Below are positions 9,622 to 17,231 of a stretch of 64,000 nt of DNA, piece by piece. Origin of the DNA: Scoparia ambigualis (taxonomy: Eukaryota; Arthropoda; Insecta; Lepidoptera; Crambidae). A program made the translations under genes and the position numbers. The stretch lies in contig OY992519.1 in NCBI GenBank assembly GCA_963921215.1, forward strand, positions 8,540,200 through 8,604,199. Reading direction: 5' to 3'. The number at the start of each line of letters is the position of its first letter. Positions within the stretch are counted from its first letter, which is position 1. The notes below the pieces were generated by a model. That model was not told the DNA's origin and made no database searches. It saw nothing but the letters and a program-made list of their open reading frames with translations.

Positions 9622-9968
9622 TATATACCATGTTTATTCCAAAAGTTCTGCAAAAATTTTATACATAAATGCCCACAGTTAACACTATCAAATGTTTGAT
9701 ATTGAACATAATTATAATAAATATTACATTTACCTAAATATTTTACTAATTCATTAGGGGGCTTCAAATCACCGAAACTATCAAAGTATTCACAATAATT
9801 ATTTATTTTAACATAGGCTACCCAATGAGTACCATTACTCTTGTAATTATCCAAGTTTACAATCCCACTCTCTATGGGTTTTGGTTTATGAGGTAATTTG
9901 TCTCTCATATAAACTCCTCTGAAGTGTGGTATATTGTGACAGTAGTTAATAATATCAATATTACTCAA
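9621..9968 (-). CDS. Adenain-like cysteine protease, no ATG
   Basis: Virion maturation protease of the C5/C48 type. Counting from the nominal TTG at 9966-9968, His48 (THWVAY), an acidic residue in EYFDSFG (Glu60 or Asp63), Gln91 and Cys98 (NCGHLC) make the catalytic set; the 7-residue Gln-to-Cys spacing equals that of adenain. There is no ATG before Met21, which would delete the conserved N-terminal segment (NIPHFRGVYMRDKLP). The frame is open upstream into the PLA2 gene, to the slippery site at 9995-10001, where it is the -1 frame. The likely product is therefore a PLA2-protease fusion made by frameshifting, as in retroviral gag-pro. The last codon, TAA, shares its final A with the ATG of the penton gene. 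Confidence 0.85.
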   Translation of the reverse strand: MSNIDIINYCHNIPHFRGVYMRDKLPHKPKPIESGIVNLDNYKSNGTHWVAYVKINNYCEYFDSFGDLKPPNELVKYLGKCNIYYNYVQYQTFDSVNCGHLCIKFLQNFWNKHGI

Positions 9969-9991
9969 AGCACGTTGGGGTAGCCTGCAAG

Positions 9992-10720
9992 CTAGTTTTT
10001 TGTATGTTTTATAAATAAACCACGACCCTTTTTATATGGCTTAATGTAAAGACCTTTCCCTATTGCAATAGACTCCATTGTTTTGTTATGACGCTCTGAT
10101 TCTTGTAAATTCTTTTGCGCTGTTCTATAGTCATTTACTGTTTTGGCCACACCTGCTGCACCTCCAGCCAATGCACCAAGAGCCGACAGACCCGCAAAAA
10201 TAGGTATTAGCGGTAATATTCCTCCTGTCTTAGGAATTGGTATTATTCGCGGTAATCGATAATGACAATTTTTAGGAAAAAGTTTTTTAGCGGCTTCATA
10301 TGCATATTTAATAGCTGATGTGTGATTATTTGGTTTTAATTTCTTTATCTGTGACTGAATTCGCGATACAACAGTTTTAAATTTCTTGATTCCTGAACCC
10401 GTTTTGAGTTTAGCTTTCATAACTTTGCTAACTAACCACGAAGCTAACTTTTCTCGTTTGCTTGCGTCTTTTGATCGTAGTCGCTTTTTAGCCATGTCTA
10501 ATAGTTGCAAATCTGCTTTGTGTCGACCAGATAACTCAGTGTAATTTGCATATGCAATGTCGTGATGTTTACAAGCTTCGTCCAATTGATTAATACCTTC
10601 GTCGCCTCTTATTAATCTTTTTTTTAATTTTGTACCTGGTCCGCAGTAGTTGTATCCTGGTAAGTGAAGTTCGAACGGTAAATGATCTATAAGATTGTTA
10701 ATAAGTCCTCCTCCTTGCAT
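9992..10720 (-). CDS. Minor capsid protein with phospholipase A2 domain
   Basis: The N-terminus has the calcium loop YCGPGT (residues 25-30) and the D..C..HD..Y signature (D47, C50, H53-D54, Y57). This is the set found in the VP1 unique region of parvoviruses, where it breaches endosomal membranes. By analogy the domain may act during virion entry. A basic middle part follows, then a Gly/Ala-rich hydrophobic stretch (about 166-195) that could insert in membranes, and a C-terminus with repeated KG-GL-IK units. The start MQGGG resembles an adenain cleavage motif, which is suggestive only. The stop lies directly after the frameshift heptamer, so a fraction should be extended into the protease. 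It is one of ten minus-strand genes. Confidence 0.85.
   Translation of the reverse strand: MQGGGLINNLIDHLPFELHLPGYNYCGPGTKLKKRLIRGDEGINQLDEACKHHDIAYANYTELSGRHKADLQLLDMAKKRLRSKDASKREKLASWLVSKVMKAKLKTGSGIKKFKTVVSRIQSQIKKLKPNNHTSAIKYAYEAAKKLFPKNCHYRLPRIIPIPKTGGILPLIPIFAGLSALGALAGGAAGVAKTVNDYRTAQKNLQESERHNKTMESIAIGKGLYIKPYKKGRGLFIKHTKN
9995..10001 (-). promoter_or_regulatory. Predicted -1 ribosomal frameshift site
   Basis: On the minus strand the PLA2 frame ends ACA AAA AAC TAG. The heptamer A AAA AAC has the X XXY YYZ form in the correct phase and the stop codon is the next triplet. A -1 shift moves ribosomes into the ATG-less protease frame. Only a weak 5-bp hairpin (TAGCTTGCAGGCTA) is visible directly downstream, so any stimulatory structure would have to be found by folding. 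Confidence 0.7.
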
Positions 10721-10765
10721 TTCTTACAATATAATGAAAGTTATTGGTTTAAAGTTATACTTATA

Positions 10766-11698
10766 TTACTGCTTAATTGAGTTTTTGGTAATCCAACTGT
10801 TTTCTCGATCGGAAAGACCCAACCATTTAACATAAAGTTTGTTTCCTTTTTTTCTAATAAGTTTTTCAATTAAATAAACATTAGGATATTTAGTTTTCTG
10901 TAACTCCTCCTGGTAAAAGGTGCCTAATATTTTTTGATTTCTTTGATCTTGTATATAATACGTAACTGGAACAGTATTATTAACCTTTATAACTGTAAAT
11001 AATTCAGTTGACCAATTTGGCGTATAACCTTTGTCGAAACAACTTTTATATTTGCTTATCCGAACGCAGTCACCTATTTTTAATTTATTTTTGGTTATAT
11101 GTTTTCTAGCATATAGTTTTTTTATGTTAGTTTTAACTATAGTTTCATTTCCAACGTTGACATCCACTGGCTTAAATTTAGTAATACTGTGTTTATTGTT
11201 ATTGTACGTAGTCAAAACATCATCTAAAGTTTTCCCTATCCACTTATAACTACCTTTATAACTAAAAGATATGTGCAATTTATTTTTTAACGTTCGAATT
11301 AATCGTTCTACTATCGATGCTTTCTTAGTAGAGTACGATGAATAGTGGTTTATTTTTAATAACTGCATAAGCGACTTAAAGGAATCGTTGTAAAATTCAG
11401 TTCCCATATCGGTTTGTAAGTTATGTGGACAACGATCGCTCGTTGTAACAACAAGAGAAAACGCATCGACGACATCTTTTTTTGATTTGGTCTTTAATGG
11501 AATAGCCCACGCATATTTAGTAAAACAATCAATTACTACTAAAATGAATGTGAATCCGTTGTTATATTTACTTAAAGATTTCAGATCAATTAGGTCTGCT
11601 TGCCATAAGTCATCTATTCCTTTTAAAATGACCGATCTTCGAACGAAATTTTTACGTGCTGATCTGTGAATTTCGGCTACTACTTGCTGTTTAACCAT
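10766..11698 (-). CDS. Retroviral-type integrase with chromodomain
   Basis: Integrase of the Polinton, expected to insert the linear genome. I chose the ATG at 11696-11698; the open frame extends 15 codons further to a TTG inside the duplicated segment. From that Met: catalytic D35 (LWQADLIDL), D97 (QTDMGTEFY) and E131 (SIVERL) form the DDE triad. About residue 285 onward is a chromodomain-like C-terminus (YLIEKLIRKKGNKLYVKWLG...NSW) that may bind methylated histone and steer insertion into heterochromatin. No zinc-binding HHCC is seen. Intact frame, 310 residues. Confidence 0.93.
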   Translation of the reverse strand: MVKQQVVAEIHRSARKNFVRRSVILKGIDDLWQADLIDLKSLSKYNNGFTFILVVIDCFTKYAWAIPLKTKSKKDVVDAFSLVVTTSDRCPHNLQTDMGTEFYNDSFKSLMQLLKINHYSSYSTKKASIVERLIRTLKNKLHISFSYKGSYKWIGKTLDDVLTTYNNNKHSITKFKPVDVNVGNETIVKTNIKKLYARKHITKNKLKIGDCVRISKYKSCFDKGYTPNWSTELFTVIKVNNTVPVTYYIQDQRNQKILGTFYQEELQKTKYPNVYLIEKLIRKKGNKLYVKWLGLSDRENSWITKNSIKQ

Positions 11699-11710
11699 TA
11701 TGTTGTTTAT

Positions 11711-11876
11711 TAACCGTTTTTTTGATGTAGTCCTTAGCACCAAATTTCATCTCAAACTGTTTTAAGCTTGCTGCGATATCGGCTTTTATTGCCTAACCGT
11801 TTTTTTGATGTAGTCCTTAGCACCAAATTTCATCTCAAACTGTTTTAAGCTTGCTGCGATATCGGCTTTTATTGCC
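11711..11876. repeat. Perfect 83-bp tandem duplication
   Basis: 11711-11793 and 11794-11876 are identical. The unit starts TAACCGTTTTTTTGATG. It lies across the junction of the fibre-like gene and the integrase gene and changes the end of the former. The absence of any mismatch suggests a recent slippage event. Confidence 0.95.
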
Positions 11877-12109
11877 TCTACTAAAATGGTAATTTCGTTT
11901 TTCGTACATAAATTCATAATGATATCATCAATATATTTTTTGTTTACAGCATCCTCAGGTGCTATAGGTTCTTTAACACCAGTTAGTCGCGACGATTGCA
12001 AGTCGAAATCCCCATTTTCTGATTTTACTAAAGAGTTTTCAGTAAAATCAAATATTTCTGGGAATCGTAAACTTTTGTGAACGTGGTGTCCAAATTTATC
12101 GATGTTCAT
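11786..12109 (-). CDS. Short fibre- or tail-like protein
   Basis: 107 residues, ATG at 12107-12109. The segment FDLQSSRLTGVKEPIAPEDAVNKKYID resembles the repeat by which phage and some Polinton fibre proteins start a trimeric shaft, and the end is coiled-coil-like (VEAIKADIAASLKQFEMKF). A host-attachment or spike role is an inference. The 83-bp duplication gives the present C-terminus (KKTVRQ). In the second repeat copy the undisturbed reading would continue into the bases now adjoining the integrase gene and stop in ATGGTTAA, overlapping the integrase ATG by 8 bases, as the penton and 49-residue genes still do. Confidence 0.6.
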   Translation of the reverse strand: MNIDKFGHHVHKSLRFPEIFDFTENSLVKSENGDFDLQSSRLTGVKEPIAPEDAVNKKYIDDIIMNLCTKNEITILVEAIKADIAASLKQFEMKFGAKDYIKKTVRQ

Positions 12110-12174
12110 TTTCTATCAGATAACCGTTGAAGTCGGAGGAAGGATTATAAATAAAAAATAACAGACAGTGATAA

Positions 12175-13140
12175 TTAATTTATAATACCACTCTCTCGCA
12201 ATTCTTCAATTATAGAAATAATTTCGTTATCTAGTCCGGTGTTTCCAGCATCTTTAGAAGCCACTAATAACTTTAGTCTTTCAACAAGCTCATTAGGATC
12301 GTTCCAATAAATAAAATCAGTATTGTTTTTAAATTTTTTCTTCAATATTAGCCCTTCTCCTTCGCTAACATAGTCGACATTACTTAAGACAGATGAAACA
12401 GAAGATGTTGAAAGTTTGCGCAACTTGAAAAGCGGCTTGATAATATGCAAATACTTTCGTCCTTTATTAGCCTTTATCGGTTTGTTTGGGTTATAATCTC
12501 GTCGATGAGCGTTTGTTTCTATAAGCATCTCTTTATACATTTGTCCATCGTTTTCTGTTACAATCTCTAAGTTGGGTACTTTCTTAAATAAAAGCTCGTA
12601 CAAGCCTGGAGTTTTTTTATACGCATGGCCTGCTATTGATATTTTATCATCATAAACTTCTACACGCGATGTTCCCATCATTAGTTTTCCTCGCTCTCTT
12701 CTAACTCCAAATGGTACACCATCAAATGCTTCTGAAGATAACGACCAAGACGAAGTGTCTCGACCAGGACTGGACATCGAATCGACTGTTCTAAATGATA
12801 TATTGCTTGTATTAATTTTATCAGAGTCTTCAAAACTATTTACATCAATTTCTCCATTAGAACTTTCGTCTTGAGAACTGAGTATCATATCTTTATTCTT
12901 AAAAGTTTTATTATAACCCATAGACTCTCGCGACAAGTTTCCATCTTTTATTAAAACGGATTCATTTGATTGCTTAAAGTGTTTGTTATCTATAATTATT
13001 TGGTTCAGCGGATTCGTAATTGGTTTAAAAACTGTATCGATAATTTTTTCATTGGAAGATTCCATAGCACGCATTTCCTTTATTTTCTTTTTGACGGCTT
13101 CTGCAGCTTGAACCACCTTTGCTTTTAATTCTTTTTCCAT
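12175..13140 (-). CDS. DUF8207-type protein
   Basis: 321 residues, ATG at 13138-13140. The N-terminal half is Lys/Glu- then Ser-rich and probably disordered. The C-terminal half has the recognisable block: ISIAGHAYKKTPGLYELLF, TNAHRRDY, YWNDPNELVERLKLLVAS and NEIISIIEELRESGIIN. I know this block from many uncharacterised arthropod proteins in Polintons. Its function is unknown; a virion or replication-associated role is only inferred from its constant linkage. A TTATAAAAAAG element about 85 bases upstream may be its own TATA box. Confidence 0.85.
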   Translation of the reverse strand: MEKELKAKVVQAAEAVKKKIKEMRAMESSNEKIIDTVFKPITNPLNQIIIDNKHFKQSNESVLIKDGNLSRESMGYNKTFKNKDMILSSQDESSNGEIDVNSFEDSDKINTSNISFRTVDSMSSPGRDTSSWSLSSEAFDGVPFGVRRERGKLMMGTSRVEVYDDKISIAGHAYKKTPGLYELLFKKVPNLEIVTENDGQMYKEMLIETNAHRRDYNPNKPIKANKGRKYLHIIKPLFKLRKLSTSSVSSVLSNVDYVSEGEGLILKKKFKNNTDFIYWNDPNELVERLKLLVASKDAGNTGLDNEIISIIEELRESGIIN

Positions 13141-13240
13141 TTCAAAAACCTAACGTTCGAAATAGAAATAGCGTGTTATATCTGTTAGTTTCATGAATGA
13201 AATGAGACTAATCTTTGTATAAAATCTTTTTTATAATCAA

Positions 13241-13930
13241 TCACTCATCGAACTTAACAAATGTATCAAAGTTCATCCTATAACAACCATTATTTTTTGG
13301 GCAATCTTTATTGAGAACTAAATAGTTGTATGGGACGTTCCATATCCTTGAACACATTTCTCGGAAGTCAGACCAAGTCATATCAGTATTGACATGTTCA
13401 TCATATACATGACGTAAGTTGACATCGTCTTGCTTAAACAATATTAAAAGATTAGCGTTATCCCTTACTAGTTGTTTTGGAACTTTACTGTATGTTTGGT
13501 TCAAGTAAAAACAATCTATAAATTTATGTCTGCCCATAGCAAAGTAGTCTCGCATGTTTGTTTGATTTTCACATGCGACATCATCGAAAACTATTACTGA
13601 ATGAGGTTTAGCATCATGCGGACTAAGTATTAAATCACTGTCTTGATATTTTGCGAACGAGATACTTGGCACTAAATTCAAAACTTTCTCTAAAAATATA
13701 TATTTGGGTTGATACAGTGTTTTAGAGTACAGATATACATTCTTAAAACGTAAACCATTTTCATGTAATAGAAGACCTATAACCAAATTTGTTTTTCCAC
13801 AATTCGATGGCCCGCAAATAATACATCGAATCGTATTAGGTAGAAGGTTCCCATGTCGGTAAGCAACTATCTCCTTATCTGGACAAATTTTGTCTAATTT
13901 CAAAGTCTGAGATTGTTTAATAAATTTCAT
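13241..13930 (-). CDS. A32/FtsK-like DNA packaging ATPase
   Basis: Motor that drives genome into the capsid. Counting from the ATG at 13928-13930 (229 residues): Walker A GPSNCGKTN (40-48), Walker B SVIVFDD (111-117), and a downstream LNQTY sensor-like motif. The open frame runs 72 codons further upstream, but that part overlaps a repeat and has no family resemblance, and a TATA box sits between it and the chosen start. First gene of the minus-strand block; the DUF8207 gene follows 100 bases after its stop. Confidence 0.9.
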   Translation of the reverse strand: MKFIKQSQTLKLDKICPDKEIVAYRHGNLLPNTIRCIICGPSNCGKTNLVIGLLLHENGLRFKNVYLYSKTLYQPKYIFLEKVLNLVPSISFAKYQDSDLILSPHDAKPHSVIVFDDVACENQTNMRDYFAMGRHKFIDCFYLNQTYSKVPKQLVRDNANLLILFKQDDVNLRHVYDEHVNTDMTWSDFREMCSRIWNVPYNYLVLNKDCPKNNGCYRMNFDTFVKFDE

Positions 13931-13984
13931 TGTAGTTATTGTCCGCGATGTTGTAGACAAAATGAAGAAATTAATAAGAAACTG

Positions 13985-13993
13985 CTTTATATA
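13985..13993 (-). promoter_or_regulatory. TATA box of the packaging ATPase gene
   Basis: TATATAAAG on the minus strand, 55 bases before the ATG at 13930. It mirrors the TATA box of the small spliced gene on the other strand and supports the shorter ATPase start. Confidence 0.55.
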
Positions 13994-14033
13994 TGTCACT
14001 ATCCTAAAAATGTAACGAATCAGGTTAAACATT

Positions 14034-14290
14034 TTGAACCCACACGATATTGGGTATTCTGTCCAACGCAGTGAGTGGAAGGGATATCGACAGCCCAGGG
14101 GGGCTGGAGATAGACCGAACGAACGGAGGTGGGACAGAATGCCCAATATCTCACTACTCTCATGCGACCGCTTGGGGCATGAGGGGTTAATTTTACTGGT
14201 TTTCTACACAGGAATTCTACAAGACGCGTATCGCAGACGCTCGTGTACCTTAGGCGAGGATTCACGGATGACTAACTGGTCAAGCAATCA
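14034..14290. repeat. GC-rich repeat with 19-bp hairpin arms
   Basis: GATATTGGGTATTCTGTCC (14046-14064) pairs with GGACAGAATGCCCAATATC (14132-14150), with one G-U position, around a GC-rich loop. The following CTACTCTCATGCGACCGC... to ACGGATGACTAACTGG has the look of a dispersed repeat. It abuts the ATPase promoter and may be the Polinton terminus or an unrelated insertion. The open frames on both strands here follow from the inverted structure and are not genes. Confidence 0.45.
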
Positions 14291-15040
14291 TATTGTTTTG
14301 TAAATGTCGTTAACTTCTTTGAAACTGTTAAATTTATTACTTTTTATTGAAAATAAAACAAAATATTGAATGATATTGTTTTTTTTATTGAATGAAAACA
14401 AAATATTGAATAATGTCGTATTTTTATTTACTCGTGCTAAGTAGCTTACAAAAATAACAACTTTCGATACTATCGATTAAATTACAAAAAGTAAATGAAC
14501 ATCTCTAGTTGTTTTTATGTTTCGTCGCGTCGAGTTTCAAGTGATGTTATTGTGTAAAAACAATTAGCTCTCTTCAAACTGTTTACATAATTATATAGCA
14601 AATACCCTTGTTCTTTTGATACTATTTGAGTATTCATTTATTTCTTTTTGTCCAGCCTTCAAAAGTGTTTCCAAATTTTGAAAGTGAATTACTAAATAAA
14701 CTAAATAAATGTTCCAATTATCACTTTATTTTGATACCTGATCAATAGGAAATATATCAGTTAGTACATTGTTGTTTACAGGACGACAAAATATGGTTTG
14801 ATTGTAGAGTTATATGTGTTTTTTAAAAGGGGGCATTTGTAACGTCATCCGTAAATCAAAAAAATTATGGCGCACCTGCTGTCATTATTTTTGACATATA
14901 AATTCCAAGACTGAGGGGTTAACAAATCCAACAAAAAATGCCGCCAAGCGAGTGCCGACAAACAACCCAGACGGGTTGTTTGTGTCAAATGTGCCGTCAT
15001 GGTCAAATATTTTTGATTTTCGACGCCCGCGCCGTCACAG
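14291..15040. other. Intergenic, AT-rich, one small hairpin
   Basis: No gene is visible. A perfect hairpin (ACAAACAACC...GGTTGTTTGT) lies at about 14958-14984 and a GTAACGTCATCC stretch near 14838. The rest is AT-rich and featureless to my reading. Confidence 0.4.
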
Positions 15041-16278
15041 TACCCAAGTAACACATAAGCAGGATAACAGTACACACTTAGAACTTTTAACAGTTCAAAG
15101 ATGAATATGGTTTGTGTAAGAGCTTTGGGAATAGCCATATCGCACCTACGGTGCAATAACGTCACTTATGCAATTTTCGTCAAAACTGAACTAAGTATGA
15201 GAAAATACTTCTAATCCACCTCTTTACTTGGTGCGTTATTGTCACTTGTGTAGTACGCATACTTTCCTTGTGAGGGCACTAGTGTCGTTACGGTTTTGGC
15301 ACGAATCTGGACGGCACTGGGAGAAACAACGTTTCATTGGTCAGTTGCGCGCGGCCCCCCGCACGATAAGGAGTCTCTTGGAGCTACAACGTTACTAAGG
15401 TAATTGTAACAATTTATTTTTATGTTTTTTGGAGCAATAATGACACTTGTGTTGTGACGTCGTGAAGTAGTGACGTTGTTTCCCCGATCTTTGTATTTTA
15501 TGGTTTAAAGTTAAACATTAGATTAACATTTGTGACGATATTGCTCCAGTATAGTAGGATTAATGTTGTTGGTTAATATTTTTATGATAATTGTTCCGAC
15601 ATGATTAATTGATGAGCAGATATAATTATGACATCTTTTATCTTTTTTAACTCGAATTTTTAAATAAGTTGTTTAGTTGATGTTAGATGTTTAGATTTTG
15701 ATTTACATTCTTGCGTTAAATTGAGAAATGCTTTCGGCAGTCCCGCAAATTTTAAGAAAATTTTATTTTATTGTTTTTGACGTGACAACGTCTTAAATTA
15801 GGTTGCGGCTGGGAGTCACTTATGAAAAAGTGTAACGCTCGGTAACGTTACGATGAGTCACCGAACGAGAGAGAGGCCCGCCGAATGCCTTGCGTCTCTC
15901 TCCCACTCAACTATGTTTTAAATATAATTCTTTGTTTAAATAAATGTTTTAAATTGTTACTATTATTTCATCCTTCTTCCTACTATACGAATGAATATTC
16001 ACATTAAAATTATTTTACCACTCAAAGTCGTTGTCACGTAAAACTTTCGCCCGTATACCGACTTTACAGGCAACCAATTTTTTTTTATTTTAGTTTATCA
16101 TTTGTTTCGTTTGAAATTGAATTATAATTAGTATTGTGTTATTAATGTGGTGGTGCCGCCTCTGTCTTTAAGCAATCTAATAAGTATTTTTTTATAAATC
16201 AGTCAATCATTTATTTTGTTATTGTCATTTTTTCGGATTACCCGTTTGTTATCATTATTTTGTATTTTTTTTTTCAGA

Positions 16279-16791
16279 ATGAACCAACGCAGCAAAAATC
16301 TTGTGCTACTTGCACTTTCAAATGACAATGAAAACTCGATTGAAGTTCAAAATTCAGCCAACTCTACAAGGTTACCATATTCAGAACCAAAAAATACATT
16401 TTATCGTAATACAAATTCCGAGGTTCAAGTATCACCATCCAACTTAGATGACACAACAACAACTACTCCAGAGCAGGATGATAATACTTTAGAGAAACCC
16501 GGTAACTCTCCGTCTATTTTATTTGCGGCTAATGAAACGTATGAACAAGAGGATGTTGGCTTTCAAACAGGCGATTTTTCCGGCACCGATTCAGGAGATG
16601 AATACAGGCCTGGCCCTCGTTCAAGATCCTCTTCATCCAGTAGCTCCAGTAGCAATTCTAGCAGTAGCTCCAGTAGTAGTTCCAGTGGCAATTCAAGTAG
16701 CAGTTGCAGTGATACTCCTGCAGAAAACAATAATTCTAATAATGAGAATCTTGTTCACGAGTATAACCAACCAGCGTTACCTACCTGGTAG
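16279..16791 (+). pseudogene. Ser-rich N-terminal fragment, possibly of a transposon protein
   Basis: The ATG at 16279 follows a strong polypyrimidine tract and CAG acceptor, so the open frame before it (from 16216) is probably intronic or untranslated. The 170 residues start MNQRSKNLVLLALSNDNE, are acidic and Ser/Thr/Asn-rich, contain SGDEYRPGPRSR and a run of about 30 residues that is almost all Ser, then stop. I recall similar N-termini on uncharacterised lepidopteran proteins. No DDE domain follows, so the gene is cut short, or its later exons are gone through internal deletion of the element. The function is unknown. Confidence 0.45.
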
Positions 16792-16849
16792 TACCTACTG
16801 TTGATTATTAGTTTGTTGATTATTAGTAGTTTGGGGGTTAAAGTTACTC

Positions 16850-17231
16850 GCGTCCGTAGGTTTACCCTTGAGACCCTACACGTGACCCCTGGATGGTGCT
16901 AAATGAGTAACACTGCCTGAGTGGTAGAGTCACGCTGCGTTGCAGCACACATTTGGCCGGCTCGCCCGGCGTAATACTACCCTCTCACGAATATTCGGCG
17001 TGAAATAATGGCACTTGGTGCTGTTGTGTTTCGTCCGACCAGTGAGGGTTCCGGAGGCCTCTCCCCCCTCCCTCTTCCCATTCCTATTCCTTCCTTAAAC
17101 CTATTCCTCCCTTAAGGGCCGGCAACGCGTCTGCGATTCCTCTGGTTTTGCGGTGTCCATGGGCGGCGGTGATTACTCTCCATCAGGTGACCCGCCTGCT
17201 CGTTTGCCTTCCTCTTTTATATAAAAAAAAA
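16850..17231 (+). repeat. Lepidopteran retroposon 3' end with poly(A)
   Basis: The stretch ends with GGCCGGCAACGCG, GTGTCCATGGGCGGCGG, CCATCAGGTGACCCG and CTCGTTTGCC before an A run at 17223-17231. I know this pattern as a very common non-LTR/SINE 3' end in Lepidoptera. It is inserted in the inner transposon. The start is approximate and no coding part remains. Confidence 0.65.

Larger units (their letters stand above)
2240..14030. mobile_element. Polinton/Maverick (adintovirus-like) element
   Basis: The gene set is diagnostic: protein-primed PolB, retroviral-type integrase with chromodomain, A32/FtsK-like packaging ATPase, adenain-like protease, penton-like and hexon-like capsid proteins, plus the DUF8207 protein common in arthropod copies. 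Two plus-strand genes converge on a minus-strand block of ten genes. The two strands' transcripts end between 6806 and 7088, where AATAAA signals occur on both strands. All main frames are open, so this copy is young or was recently mobile. I could not find the long terminal inverted repeats or the target duplication, so both ends are estimates. The left end must lie between 2074 and 2300 unless the upstream gene belongs to the element. Confidence 0.9.

Noticed and set aside
13931..14146. N-terminal extension of the packaging ATPase
   Set aside because: The frame is open, but the extension lies on a hairpin repeat and beyond a TATA box, and lacks family resemblance.
14020..14303. Open frames on both strands at the hairpin repeat
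   Set aside because: They arise from the inverted GC-rich repeat and show no protein-like composition or start signals.
14845..15165. 106-codon minus-strand frame
   Set aside because: It spans the outer inverted repeat and half of the inner one, so it is chance open sequence.
16523..16804. Second frame through the Ser-rich gene
   Set aside because: It is the shifted reading of the AGC/TCC repeat and has no independent start.
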